Positions 10,647 through 19,320 of a DNA stretch of 64,000 nucleotides are shown here, in pieces (position 1 is the stretch's first letter; every line of letters begins with the position of its first letter). Made by a program: the position numbers and the translations under genes. This DNA comes from Aliiroseovarius sp. S1123 (GTDB lineage Bacteria > Pseudomonadota > Alphaproteobacteria > Rhodobacterales > Rhodobacteraceae): positions 1 through 64,000 of the forward strand of contig NZ_JALKBE010000006.1 of assembly GCF_023015885.1 (NCBI RefSeq), given 5' to 3'. Below the pieces are notes generated by a model that was given only the letters and a program-made list of their open reading frames with translations, made no database searches and was not told where the DNA came from.

Positions 10647-11897
10647 ATGAAGCCAAAGCACGTCGTCATTGTTGGAGCGGGGATTGTTGGCACCGCGTCG
10701 GCCATCTGGCTAAGGCGTGCCGGTTTTGACGTTACCTTGCTTGATAAGGGCACGCCCGGGATGGGGGCGTCCTATGGCAATGGCTGCATTCTGGCGAGCT
10801 GCTCGGTCGTGCCGGTTACCGGGCCGGGGCTGTTGATGAAAAGCCCGAGCTATCTGCTCGATCCCAACTTTCCGTTGTTTCTGCGTTGGGGATACGTCCC
10901 CAAACTGCTTCCGTGGCTCGTGAAGTACATGTCACACGCCAACGAAAGCGATACACGCCGCATCAGCCAAGGCTTGGCGACGATCGTTGGAGATAGCTTT
11001 GAACAGCATCAATCGCTCACCGCGGGCACCGACGCCGCAAAATGGGTACAAAGCAGCAGCTACAGTTTTGCATATGCGGATCGCGCAGCATTCGAGGCGG
11101 ATGCGTTCGCGTGGCAGCTGCGCAAGGAAGCGGGCTTTGAGCCCGAGTTGGTCGAAGGCGACGCCGTGCAGGAAGCTGAGCCGATCCTGGGTTCGAACAC
11201 CCAGCTTTTGGCCGTTCTGAAGAACCATGGATTTATCCTGAACCCGGGGTCGTATGTACAGGATCTGGTGAAGCTGCTCGAGAAAATGGGCGGAAAGTTT
11301 GTTCAGGCGGAAGTGACGGATTTTGACCTGAGCGGCGGACAGGTCAGCGCGGTGGACACGACGCAAGGGCGCTTTCATTGCGACAGGGTTGTGGTTGCGT
11401 CGGGGGTCTGGTCCCGTCCTTTGATGCAAAAACTGGGGATCAATGTGCCGCTCGAGGCCGAGAGGGGGTATCACATCACCTTCAAGGGGCCGAGCCAGCG
11501 CCCCAACAATCCGATGATGTTGACCGCTGGAAAATTCGTCGCGACAGCGATGGATCAGGGCGTTCGCTGCGCGGGCGTGGTCGAGTTCGGCGGGCTGAGC
11601 GAGAAGCGCTCAAAAGCGCCTTTGAAGCTCCTTCGCCGTAAAGTGAAAGAGATGTTTCCGGGCCTTGAATGCGAATCCGACGAAGAATGGCTGGGGTTCC
11701 GCCCGGCCCCCACGGACAGTCTGCCGTTGATCGGCGAACTCGGGTCCACCGGTGTATTCACGGCATTTGGCCACCACCATATCGGTCTAACAGGTGGTCC
11801 CAAAACGGGCCGGCTGGTGGCCGAGATGATTGCCGGAAAACACCCAAACTATGACACGAGCCCATTCGAACCCATGCGGTTCGCTTCGGGTCACTAA
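10647..11897 (+). CDS. FAD-dependent D-amino-acid dehydrogenase/oxidase family protein (DadA-like)
   Basis: This 416-residue DAO-family flavoprotein has the dinucleotide-binding motif VIVGAGIVGTASAIWLRRAG at residues 6-25 and a C-terminal FAD contact GHHHIGLTGGPKTGR. Family members oxidise D-amino acids or glycine-type amines to imines and then 2-oxoacids, feeding electrons to the respiratory chain. Start at 10647 is set by GAGGAG nine bases upstream. The operon continues with a TRAP transporter, a BASS-like carrier and RidA, which destroys reactive imines; the set implies uptake and oxidation of an amino acid. The substrate is unknown. Confidence 0.87.
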   Translation: MKPKHVVIVGAGIVGTASAIWLRRAGFDVTLLDKGTPGMGASYGNGCILASCSVVPVTGPGLLMKSPSYLLDPNFPLFLRWGYVPKLLPWLVKYMSHANESDTRRISQGLATIVGDSFEQHQSLTAGTDAAKWVQSSSYSFAYADRAAFEADAFAWQLRKEAGFEPELVEGDAVQEAEPILGSNTQLLAVLKNHGFILNPGSYVQDLVKLLEKMGGKFVQAEVTDFDLSGGQVSAVDTTQGRFHCDRVVVASGVWSRPLMQKLGINVPLEAERGYHITFKGPSQRPNNPMMLTAGKFVATAMDQGVRCAGVVEFGGLSEKRSKAPLKLLRRKVKEMFPGLECESDEEWLGFRPAPTDSLPLIGELGSTGVFTAFGHHHIGLTGGPKTGRLVAEMIAGKHPNYDTSPFEPMRFASGH

Positions 11898-11930
11898 CGA
11901 AGAAACGTGCACCAAATCAGGGAGAGAACC

Positions 11931-12911
11931 ATGACTGCACTTACAAAACTGAAAACTGCCGCTGCAATCGTAGCAACTACCATCGCCGGCACTGCGGCGT
12001 CCGCCGAAAAATGGGACATGCCCATGGCCTATGCCGCGACGAACTTCCATTCCGAGCATGGCGTCATGTTCGCCGATAAGGTCCGCGAATACACCGGCGG
12101 CGCCATCGACATCACGCCACACCACGGCGGTTCGCTGTTCGGCGGTGCCGAGATCAAACGCGCGGTTCAGACCGGCCAAGCACCGATCGGCGAGCGATTC
12201 ATGTCGGCCCACGCCAACGAAGAGCCGATCCTTGGATGGGACAACCTGCCCTTCGTCGCAACGTCCTATGCAGACAACGACAAGCTCTGGGCCGCGGCCA
12301 AGGACATCGTGAATGAACGCCTGTCACACCATAACCTGGTGACCCTCTACACCTGCCCATGGCCGGGCCAGGGTTTCTACTTCAATCAGAAAGTCAACTC
12401 GTCGGCTGATATCCAAGGTGTGAAATTCCGCGCCTACAACTCTGCCACCGCGCAGATCGCCGAAAAACTGGGCATGATTCCGGTCACCATCGAAGCGGCT
12501 GAAATCGCGCAAGCCTTCGCCACTGGCGTTGCGGCTTCCATGATCTCGTCGGGGTCCACCGGCTATGACCGGAAGCTGTGGGAACATGTGTCCGATTACT
12601 ACAAGGTCAACGCTTGGTTCCCGCGCAACTATGTGTTCGTGAACAAAGGCATCTGGGATGGTCTGGACGCCGACACGCAGGCGGCCATGCAGAAAGCAGC
12701 TGACGAAACCGCAGTGTCCTGCGCGGCCAAGTCGGCAGAATTGGCCAGCTGGTACTTCGAACAGTTCGTTGAAAACGGCATGGCTGTTCAGGAAGCGGGC
12801 CCTGATTTCCGGGCAGAGCTGGAGCAAATTGGCGCTGAAATGACCGCAGAATGGCTGGAAGCCGTTGGTGAAGACGGTCAGGCTATTCTTGACGCCTACA
12901 ACGCCAACTAA
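11931..12911 (+). CDS. TRAP transporter substrate-binding protein (DctP family)
   Basis: This 326-residue periplasmic protein has a signal peptide (residues 1-25, cleavage near TAASA-EK) and the DctP fold, with the ligand-facing VKFRAYN segment whose arginine normally binds a carboxylate. It captures the substrate for the DctQ/DctM permease encoded after it. Start at 11931 follows GGGAGAG; the open frame extends 8 codons further up without support. A strong hairpin follows, which usually allows more binding protein than permease to be made. The neighbours suggest an amino acid or its 2-oxoacid as ligand. Confidence 0.92.
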   Translation: MTALTKLKTAAAIVATTIAGTAASAEKWDMPMAYAATNFHSEHGVMFADKVREYTGGAIDITPHHGGSLFGGAEIKRAVQTGQAPIGERFMSAHANEEPILGWDNLPFVATSYADNDKLWAAAKDIVNERLSHHNLVTLYTCPWPGQGFYFNQKVNSSADIQGVKFRAYNSATAQIAEKLGMIPVTIEAAEIAQAFATGVAASMISSGSTGYDRKLWEHVSDYYKVNAWFPRNYVFVNKGIWDGLDADTQAAMQKAADETAVSCAAKSAELASWYFEQFVENGMAVQEAGPDFRAELEQIGAEMTAEWLEAVGEDGQAILDAYNAN

Positions 12912-12930
12912 GGCTGAAACCAAGCACTCT

Positions 12931-12964
12931 GGAGAAGGCCCCTGACACGAAAGGGGCCTTCTCC
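12931..12964 (+). terminator. hairpin between TRAP binding-protein and permease genes
   Basis: Perfect 12-bp arms GGAGAAGGCCCC and GGGGCCTTCTCC enclose a 10-base loop. There is no long T-run after it, so it probably acts as a partial terminator or RNA-stability element protecting the upstream dctP message rather than a full stop. Confidence 0.7.
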
Positions 12965-12989
12965 AAACTTCATCGCGGGGGACAACTTG

Positions 12990-13703
12990 ATGCGAGATTG
13001 GCAACCATTTCTGGGCCTACCTTTATGGGTTTGGCTCTTTGTTTTTCCGACCTGTCTGGCTCTCTATTGCCTGTGGCAAGGTCCCAAGGCCGCGCGGCTT
13101 TTGCAGCCCGTTTGGCGCATTCTTGACAAGATCTATAAAGCCGCAGGTGTCATTGGCGCCGGTTTCATGATGGTGATCCTCCTGCTCATCATTGGGCAAA
13201 TGGTCGCGCGGTGGTCGAGTATGACCTTCCCCGGAGCAACGGAATACGCAGGCTATGCCATGGCCGCGACATCGTTCTTCGCACTTGCCTACACGCTTAC
13301 TCAAGGTGGGCATATTCGGGTTTCGGTGTTGCTCAATCTCAACCGGCACACCGAATTCTGGCTAGACGCCGCTGCCAAGTTCATCGCCGCGATCACGGCG
13401 ACCTATTTCGCGAGATATGCGATCAAGACCAACATCGTGTCCGAGATGATCAATGATCGCACACAGGGGCAGGACCTGGTGCCTGAGTGGCTGCTGACCA
13501 CGCTCGCCATGTTCGTAAACTCTCCTGCCAAATGGGGAGAGATGTGGGCCGCGACCGGTTCTGACTGGGTCTATACACCCATTTGGCTTCCACAACTTCC
13601 AATGTCGATCGGCGCGGTTCTGCTGGCCGTTGCCATTTGGGATTACCTCACACGTCTCCTCGCCTTGGGGGAAAGCCAGATTCACGAGGAGGTTCTGGAA
13701 TGA
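12990..13703 (+). CDS. TRAP transporter small permease (DctQ family)
   Basis: This 237-residue membrane protein carries the four-helix DctQ domain in its second half (hydrophobic segments near residues 55-80, 90-110, 125-145 and 200-225) with an additional N-terminal helix (PLWVWLFVFPTCLALYCLW) that makes it longer than the common 160-180 residues. It forms the membrane complex with the DctM protein. ATG at 12990 with GGGGGAC upstream was preferred over the TTG at 12987. Its stop overlaps the DctM start (ATGA). Confidence 0.88.
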   Translation: MRDWQPFLGLPLWVWLFVFPTCLALYCLWQGPKAARLLQPVWRILDKIYKAAGVIGAGFMMVILLLIIGQMVARWSSMTFPGATEYAGYAMAATSFFALAYTLTQGGHIRVSVLLNLNRHTEFWLDAAAKFIAAITATYFARYAIKTNIVSEMINDRTQGQDLVPEWLLTTLAMFVNSPAKWGEMWAATGSDWVYTPIWLPQLPMSIGAVLLAVAIWDYLTRLLALGESQIHEEVLE

Positions 13704-15013
13704 GCGAACTTTACACCACAGCGATCTTCCTTTTCGTGCTCTTTGCCCTTTTGGGCGGATCCGTTTGGATTGGTCTTGCGCTCATGGGCGTGGCTTGGGT
13801 CGGCATGGAGCTGTTCACGTCGCGGCCTGCGGGCGACGCGATGATCACGACGATCTGGGCCGGGTCCTCGAGCTGGACACTGACGGCGCTGCCTTTGTTC
13901 ATCTGGATGGGAGAGATCCTCTATCGAACGCGATTGTCGCAAGACATGTTCCGCGGACTTGCCCCTTGGATGCGCTTTCTGCCGGGTGGGCTTTTGCACA
14001 CCAATATCGCTGGATGCACCATTTTCGCGGCCGTTTCAGGGTCGTCGGCAGCAACCCTTAACATGGTCGGCAAGATGTCGATCCCCGAACTGCGCAAACG
14101 CGGCTATCCAGAGTTCATGATCATCGGGACGCTGGCCGGTGCGGCGACCCTTGGGCTGATGATCCCGCCGTCGCTGACGCTTATCGTCTACGGCGTGACC
14201 ATCAACGAGAGCATCACCAAGCTTTTCATGGCAGGCGTCTTCCCCGGCCTCGTGCTGGCAGGGTTGTTCATGCTCTACATCGTGGCGTGGCACTTCATCT
14301 ACAAAGACCAACGGCCCGAGCCCGAACCCAGAATGTCTCTTGGCGCCATGCTGTCGGAAAGCCGTTTCCTGTTGCCCCTCTTCGGTCTTGTCTTCGTTGT
14401 CATCGGGTCGATGTATATGGGGTTTGCGACCGCGACCGAGGCCGCTGCCGTCGGCGTCACCGGCGCGCTTCTTCTGTCCGCGATGCAAGGATCGCTTAGC
14501 TGGGATACGTTCAAGAACAGTCTGATGGGCGCGACGAAGACCTCGGCGATGATTGCTTTCATCCTGATGGGGGCCGAGTTCCTGTCCTTGTCTATGGGCT
14601 TCACAGGCCTGCCGCGCGCGCTGGCCGAGATGATCGACAGCTACAACCTGTCGCCCATCGCGCTGATTGCGGTGCTGACGGTCTTTTATCTGATCCTGGG
14701 CATGTTCATGGACGGGCTGTCCTCGGTTGTTCTGACCATGGCGATTGTCGAGCCGATGATCCGCGCAGCCGGAATTGACGTGATCTGGTTCGGCATCTTC
14801 CTTGTGGTGGTAATCGAAACTGCACAGGTGACGCCGCCCATTGGGTTCAACCTGTTCGTGCTGCAGGGCATGACCCGCCACCAGATCGGCTATATCGCGA
14901 AAACCGCGATCCCGATGGTCGGTCTGATGCTGCTTATGGTGGTGATCCTTGTGGTCTGGCCAGAGCTTGCGACCTGGTTGCCCAATAACATTCGGCAGGG
15001 ACCCGGCGGTTGA
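13700..15013 (+). CDS. TRAP transporter large permease (DctM family)
   Basis: This 437-residue protein with 11-12 membrane segments is the transport channel of the TRAP system, driven by a sodium or proton gradient. The first segment begins at once (LYTTAIFLFVLFALLGGS), and the family sequences GTLAGAATLGLMIPPSLTLIVYG and TPPIGFNLFVLQG are present. Start at 13700 overlaps the dctQ stop. The next gene begins at the TTG overlapping its TGA, so the set is translationally coupled. Confidence 0.92.
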   Translation: MSELYTTAIFLFVLFALLGGSVWIGLALMGVAWVGMELFTSRPAGDAMITTIWAGSSSWTLTALPLFIWMGEILYRTRLSQDMFRGLAPWMRFLPGGLLHTNIAGCTIFAAVSGSSAATLNMVGKMSIPELRKRGYPEFMIIGTLAGAATLGLMIPPSLTLIVYGVTINESITKLFMAGVFPGLVLAGLFMLYIVAWHFIYKDQRPEPEPRMSLGAMLSESRFLLPLFGLVFVVIGSMYMGFATATEAAAVGVTGALLLSAMQGSLSWDTFKNSLMGATKTSAMIAFILMGAEFLSLSMGFTGLPRALAEMIDSYNLSPIALIAVLTVFYLILGMFMDGLSSVVLTMAIVEPMIRAAGIDVIWFGIFLVVVIETAQVTPPIGFNLFVLQGMTRHQIGYIAKTAIPMVGLMLLMVVILVVWPELATWLPNNIRQGPGG

Positions 15014-15954
15014 CCCTGATGCTGCAATCGCTCGGGCTGTTCGCACGGTATGGGCGGTTTGTCCTTGTTGCCGGATTGCTGGCGGGGCTTGCCCTGCCAG
15101 CAGTCGCACAGGCCCTTCGCCCTTGGTTGAGCGAAATGGTCTTGTTCCTGCTGTTCCTGACCGCGTTCCGTGTTGGGTTTCCAGCAACCCATGAAGGGCT
15201 GCGCCGTTCCTGGAGCGTGTTGGGCGTGGTCTTGACCTATCAGCTTGTCCTACCTCTGGTCTGCCTGGGTGTTTTTGGTCTGTTTGGCCTCGCTCAAAGC
15301 CCCGTCACGATTGCCTTGACGCTGATGCTCGCAGCCCCTCCGCTTACGGGAAGCCCCAATCTGTCATTGCTGCTTGGTCATTCACCCGAACCGGCCTTTC
15401 GTTTGCTTGTCTTGGGTACTCTGCTCCTGCCGCTCACTCTTATTCCGGTTTTCTGGTTTTCCCCGGCCCTCGGAAGCCTGACACAGGCGCTTGCTGCGGC
15501 GTTGCGCCTTGGCGCGGCTCTTGGTGTGACGATTGCCTTCGCCTTTGTCGCACGCGCCCTTCTGCACCCCAATATGAGCGAAACAGAAATCCGTGGGGTC
15601 GATGGGATAACCATTCTGACGCTTGCCATTGTCGTTGTCGGTCTGATGAGCGCAGTGGCGCCCGCCCTGTCGACCAATCCTGCGGCTCTTGCAGGTTGGC
15701 TGTTCATTGCACTGGTCATTAATCTGGGCCTGCAGGTGATCGCCTATCTGGTTCTCAATCGTGGTGGGGACGTGGTTAGCTCAGCCCCAATGGCCGTGGT
15801 TGCAGGCAATCGAAATGTGGCGCTCTTTCTTGTCGCGTCCAGCGCCACCCAAACAGACAGTTTTCTGATGTTTTTGGGGTGCTACCAGATCCCCATGTAT
15901 CTCACACCTTTCCTGATGCGCCCTCTACTGGGAAGGCGGATCCCCTCGGCGTGA
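15010..15954 (+). CDS. BASS-like integral membrane transporter
   Basis: A 314-residue protein with about nine or ten hydrophobic segments. Its layout (inverted five-helix halves, AAPPLTGSPNLSLLLGHSPEPAFR in one and VVAGNRNVALFLVASS in the other) resembles the bile acid/sodium symporter superfamily. The gene starts at TTG 15010, overlapping the DctM stop, or at ATG 15019. In this operon it could export or import the amino acid or its oxoacid product, giving two unlike carriers in one unit. The family call is from topology and motifs, so moderate. Confidence 0.65.
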   Translation: MTLMLQSLGLFARYGRFVLVAGLLAGLALPAVAQALRPWLSEMVLFLLFLTAFRVGFPATHEGLRRSWSVLGVVLTYQLVLPLVCLGVFGLFGLAQSPVTIALTLMLAAPPLTGSPNLSLLLGHSPEPAFRLLVLGTLLLPLTLIPVFWFSPALGSLTQALAAALRLGAALGVTIAFAFVARALLHPNMSETEIRGVDGITILTLAIVVVGLMSAVAPALSTNPAALAGWLFIALVINLGLQVIAYLVLNRGGDVVSSAPMAVVAGNRNVALFLVASSATQTDSFLMFLGCYQIPMYLTPFLMRPLLGRRIPSA

Positions 15955-16036
15955 TGTCGGGGCAGCAGAGCTTTCATACTCAAACCAGTCGAAGTTTCCG
16001 GCTTGCGCATTTAACCACCTATCGAAGGAATGACAC

Positions 16037-16375
16037 ATGATCGAGCGTATCCATACCGGCCAGCGCATGAGCAAAATCGTAAAACACAACGGAACTGTCT
16101 ATCTGTGCGGGCAGGTCGGGGCTGGCGATACGGTCGCCGAGCAAACACGCGATTGCCTATCGCGAGTCGATGCCTTGCTTGCCGAAGCGGGCACATCAAA
16201 AGAAAATATTTTGCAGGCAATCGTCTGGGTGGCGGATATGGCTGACTTCGCAGAAATGAACGCGGTTTGGGATGCCTGGGTTCCCGAAGGCTATGCCCCG
16301 GCCCGCGCTTGCGGCGAGGCGCGCCTTGCACGCTCCGAGCTGAAGGTAGAGGTCATCGTTACCGCTGCCTGTTGA
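16037..16375 (+). CDS. RidA family protein (imine/enamine deaminase)
   Basis: This 112-residue protein is of the RidA/YjgF/YER057c family, trimeric enzymes that hydrolyse reactive 2-imino/enamino acids to 2-oxoacids. The catalytic arginine is present as Arg90 in APARAC, and the family segment [10 protein letters not shown] is near residue 19. Being last in an operon with an amino-acid flavoprotein oxidase explains it: oxidation of amino acids releases imines. An 82-base gap after the carrier gene separates it slightly from the rest. Confidence 0.9.
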   Translation: MIERIHTGQRMSKIVKHNGTVYLCGQVGAGDTVAEQTRDCLSRVDALLAEAGTSKENILQAIVWVADMADFAEMNAVWDAWVPEGYAPARACGEARLARSELKVEVIVTAAC

Positions 16376-16411
16376 TAGTCGGCTCTTTCCCCTTCACACC
16401 AACTCAGATTA

Positions 16412-16428
16412 GCGCCCCTTCGGGGCGC
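16412..16428 (+). terminator. short GC hairpin after the RidA gene
   Basis: GCGCCCC and GGGGCGC form a perfect 7-bp stem with a TTC loop, 37 bases after the RidA stop. No T-run follows, so termination is uncertain. No gene is evident from here to the tRNA repeat at 16701. Confidence 0.4.
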
Positions 16429-16700
16429 CCCGAAAGGGTGGTTGTTGATTATCTGACCAAGGAACGGACCTCCACGACCGATGGCGCGAATGTCTGGAAT
16501 AGGCCGATAAGGGACTTCGGAATCGAAACAAATCCGTCTCTTTGTCACCCTTTGGTCACTTGTATAAAACCCAAGAGCTTTCAACCAAACTCAGCGAAAT
16601 TGAACTTTCTGCCCTGAATTCCAACCCTTTCCAGAACCCACAATTCGGTCCAATTTCGTCCACTTCCCTCCATTTACCTGTACGGGTCTCACAAACCAAT

Positions 16701-16753
16701 CTCGCCCATGGCATGCAAGAGGTCAGCGGTTCGACCCCGCTAGGCTCCACCAA
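16701..16753 (+). repeat. 53-bp direct repeat, 3' half of tRNA-Ala(GGC): right attachment-like site
   Basis: Identical over 53 bases to 2008-2060 and in the same orientation: a CTCGCCC lead, the GGC anticodon loop, T-arm and acceptor end with CCA. The 5' half of the tRNA is absent here too. Both ends of the 14.7-kb interval therefore look like the remnant (non-functional tRNA) side of integration events. The IS3 remnant begins 18 bases to the right. Confidence 0.8.
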
Positions 16754-16770
16754 ATCTCTCACCCAGATTT

Positions 16771-17130
16771 GATAATGGCCCGGAGTTCATTGCTCAGGCC
16801 GTTCGAGATTGGATCGCAGCGGTCGGTGCCCAAACGGCCTACATTGAACCAGGATCACCTTGCGAGAACGGATACTGTGAAAGCTCCAGCGCACGCTTCA
16901 GAGACGCGTTGCTGAATGGAGAGGTATTTTGCAGCCTACGGGAAGCGCAAATCCTGATTGAACAACGGAACCGCTCGGTGAATGCATGCATTCACCGAGC
17001 GGTCAGTGGAAAACACTACAACACCAAACGACCGCATAGTGCTCGGTGCTACCGCCCGCCGGCTCCGGAGGTCATCGTTCCGGTGGAAACCAGGCCGATC
17101 ATGCACGAACACTCAAATTGGACCACTTAG
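16771..17130 (+). pseudogene. IS3-family transposase (OrfB) C-terminal remnant
   Basis: The frame reads DNGPEFIAQAVRDWIAAVGA, then IEPGSPCENGYCES, which is the DDE integrase core around the last catalytic Glu of IS3-family OrfB. The usual family tail follows (HYNTKRPHSA and YRPPAPEVIVP) and ends at TAG 17128. The front half of orfB, orfA and the terminal repeats are missing, so it is dead. A 34-bp palindrome (16970-17003) interrupts it where the protein normally has a Trp-Arg segment before HYNTKRP. Confidence 0.9.
16970..17003. repeat. 34-bp perfect palindrome inside the IS remnant
   Basis: The left half ACCGCTCGGTGAATGCA is followed without spacer by its exact reverse complement. It replaces a few codons in the transposase remnant and keeps the frame open. 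Long spacer-free palindromes are unstable in bacteria, so its presence is noteworthy. Confidence 0.95.
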
Positions 17131-17460
17131 ATGGGGCTGATCAACCCTTCGGCTGGTACAGACAGCTCAACCAACTTCAACTCATCTGGGCGAAGCTGCA
17201 TCTCTCATCCAAATCTGAAAGTCACGAGAAAGACCTTGGAACGGGTTCTACTTTCCAACGACCTGGATCAGAGGGCTGTGTCACATGGCCCGGCGGCCGT
17301 TAACCGGACCCCTCCTCAGGTAGGGGAGCAATCAAGCCCTAGGCGGATTTGGAATGTCCGGTAATCCTCTGGGGCAGGTGTATTTACCATCGCGTTTGAT
17401 AGAGGGTTCAATGACCGCGCCAGATAAGTTATTGTTTATGGGTAAAGAGTGAGAGTACCG
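17131..17460. other. gene-free stretch after the IS remnant
   Basis: No frame here looks like protein; short open frames lack ribosome-binding sites. It probably contains the lost end of the IS element and the promoter of the small secreted-protein gene at 17461. Confidence 0.3.
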
Positions 17461-17754
17461 ATGAAGAATGTTATTGTGGCCGCCGTTCTTGGCCTTTCTG
17501 TTGCGACGCCTGCGCTTTCGCAATCCACCCACACAATTCATAATCCTTGCGAAAGAGGGCCGTTGCCTAAGGTAAGGATTATCAACGATTCCAAAGCCGA
17601 ATTTATTGGATTCTTGCAGGGAATTCGGCCCGCTATGCCCTACGGCACCGCCCGTGTCATTGCATATAGCCTATGTGACGATTTGAGTTTGGTCGGAGAT
17701 TCGCGTGGCCTGACGACGCGCCTGAACCAACTTCTTAAGTTGCACGGATACTGA
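17461..17754 (+). CDS. small secreted protein of unknown function
   Basis: A 97-residue product with a good signal peptide (MKNVIVAAVLGLSVATPALS, cleavage after about residue 20). The mature part is about 77 residues with two cysteines (NPCERG and YSLCDD), able to form one disulfide. The start at 17461 was chosen over the GTG-type codon upstream because the signal peptide begins there. I do not recognise a family. It stands alone between remnants and the HxlR gene. Confidence 0.6.
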   Translation: MKNVIVAAVLGLSVATPALSQSTHTIHNPCERGPLPKVRIINDSKAEFIGFLQGIRPAMPYGTARVIAYSLCDDLSLVGDSRGLTTRLNQLLKLHGY

Positions 17755-17787
17755 ACGGGTCTAAGGCGTAAGTCTGTTCCCTTAGGG

Positions 17788-17935
17788 AAGAGTTTGCTGG
17801 ATTGGTCGAGCGTATCGCTCGACTGTCTCCATTGGTGCGCCGTGGTGGTGGGGATGTTGTCGGGGTCGCGCCCGAACGCCTTGCTGAATTGACCACGCAA
17901 GCGATCAAGCTCATGGCAGACCCTGCGCTCTGCGT
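17788..17935 (+). pseudogene. possible coding remnant of unknown origin
   Basis: One rightward frame reads EEFAGLVERIARLSPLVRRG followed by VVGVAPERLAELTTQAIKLM. It looks like real helical protein but has no start and runs out into the region opposite the HxlR gene. I cannot assign a family; it may be a scrap of a deleted gene. Confidence 0.25.
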
Positions 17936-17991
17936 TGTGCGATCTGCCGACCGTCCCACGTGCCAGCGGATCAAATGAATGCGGCCTGTTA

Positions 17992-18690
17992 TTAGAAGCA
18001 GGTTTCTGCGTCGGCAGGCCGTGGAATGCCGGCAGCCGTCGACAGCGGGAACCATTTACGGAACCGATTGCAGATGGCGGTTTCCCCGATCAGCACAATG
18101 CGTTCATCCGCAAGCGCCTCTGACAGGGGGACATCGCCCATCCAAACCCCCATCAAGTCGCGCAATGACGCGGTCACAAACACATCAATGTCTTTGCCCG
18201 GATCCTGATAACACAGGTCCACCTCTTTGTGCGTGCAGACCAGCCACCATTTTCCGAACTCTTCAAGGCCCGGGAACTGGAAGCAAAGGACGGTTTCACC
18301 CCCCGGAAGCTCGTCCAGCTTCAGGTTGCGCTGGATGTCGAACATCAGAAACGTCACATCCAGATCGTCATCATCCATTTCATCGCGCGCCCAGCGCATC
18401 CCCCACACGACCAGAGCCTCGACAACGGCGGACAGCTCGTTCCCGGCAGGGGTCAAGCGGTATTCATGCCCGCGCTGGCCGCTCAGGCGCCGCTTCACGA
18501 TCACGCCGTTTTCTTCCAACTCTTTGAGCCGTGTGTTCAGGACGGTCGGGGATATCCGGGGAAGCCCCTTTTGCAGCGCAGAGAACCGGCTGCTGCCCAG
18601 AAGCAGCTCGCGCACGATCAAAAGTGTCCAAGGGTTTCCCAGAATTTCTGCCGATTTCGCCACGGGGCAGAACTGGCCATAGCTGCGCAT
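17992..18690 (-). CDS. HxlR family transcriptional regulator with C-terminal ligand-like domain
   Basis: A 232-residue regulator. Residues 1-105 are an HxlR winged helix (FCPVAKSAEILGNPWTLLIV, then RISPTVLNTRLKELEENGVI and GHEYRLTPAG). The remaining about 110 residues resemble the SCP2-like sterol-carrier domain found in a subset of HxlR proteins, which could sense a hydrophobic ligand. It diverges from a membrane-protein/methyltransferase/GFA operon and probably controls it and itself. Confidence 0.88.
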   Translation of the reverse strand: MRSYGQFCPVAKSAEILGNPWTLLIVRELLLGSSRFSALQKGLPRISPTVLNTRLKELEENGVIVKRRLSGQRGHEYRLTPAGNELSAVVEALVVWGMRWARDEMDDDDLDVTFLMFDIQRNLKLDELPGGETVLCFQFPGLEEFGKWWLVCTHKEVDLCYQDPGKDIDVFVTASLRDLMGVWMGDVPLSEALADERIVLIGETAICNRFRKWFPLSTAAGIPRPADAETCF

Positions 18691-18730
18691 GTTGGAACCT
18701 CCTGATGTCAGGATAGTGTCGTGCGGGCGG

Positions 18731-18747
18731 ACTACGCAATACGTAGT
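18731..18747. promoter_or_regulatory. candidate HxlR operator
   Basis: ACTACG (18731-18736) and CGTAGT (18742-18747) form a 6-bp inverted repeat with 5-base spacing, with a further ACTAC at 18753. It is in the divergent region between the HxlR gene and the membrane-protein gene, where a dimeric winged-helix repressor would bind. Inference from symmetry and place only. Confidence 0.45.
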
Positions 18748-18839
18748 TGTTTACTACACTGGGCGCAGTATGTCCTGCCTGCTCGCTTGGGTACTTCTTC
18801 TTCATCGCCGGACCACACCGGCAACAGAAGGAGGAAACC

Positions 18840-19268
18840 ATGTACAACTTCGTAAAAAACGTGCTGCAGATCTTCGGTGTCGTCTATCTGCGGTTTCGCA
18901 TTGTCCCACGGATCTGGAATGTCTGGCTTGTCGGCGTCAATCTGGGCTGTCTGTATTTCATCACGCATATCGAGGCACAGGTCCTGCTGGCCGTAACCAG
19001 TGTTGCCGTTGCCGGGCAAGCCCTGATCTACGACCGGATTGGCTTCACGCGCATTTTGGGCATTGTCCACCTGATGTGGATCCCGATGTTCGCCTGGATG
19101 GCCACCCGGCTTGAGGCAATTCAAGCCGATCCGCAGCTGGCAAGCTGGATTGCCGTGCTGTTCGTGACGAACCTGGTGTCGCTTGTCGTCGATACCACGG
19201 ACGTCCTTCGCTATCTGCGCGGCGAACGTGCCCCCCACTATAGCTGGTCCCGCGCCTCGGCCGCCTGA
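18840..19268 (+). CDS. four-helix membrane protein of unknown function
   Basis: A 142-residue protein with four likely membrane helices (around residues 25-42, 45-65, 70-95 and 105-125). Start at 18840 follows AGAAGGAGG. I do not recognise the family. It is the first gene of a unit with a methyltransferase and a GFA protein, opposite an HxlR regulator, so its expression is probably controlled by that regulator. Confidence 0.75.
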   Translation: MYNFVKNVLQIFGVVYLRFRIVPRIWNVWLVGVNLGCLYFITHIEAQVLLAVTSVAVAGQALIYDRIGFTRILGIVHLMWIPMFAWMATRLEAIQADPQLASWIAVLFVTNLVSLVVDTTDVLRYLRGERAPHYSWSRASAA

Positions 19269-19320
19269 TGATCCCCGGGTCGCGTTGATCATGCGACCCG
19301 GCTTTCCAAGGAGAATTCCC

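Noticed and set aside
13583-13699. N-terminal extension of the DctM protein
   Set aside because: The extension runs within dctQ in another frame, lacks homology, and the ATG at 13700 with the ATGA overlap is the natural start.
14036-15187. Leftward open frame of 383 codons across dctM
   Set aside because: It is a histidine- and arginine-rich shadow of the high-GC dctM gene on the other strand, with no family likeness.
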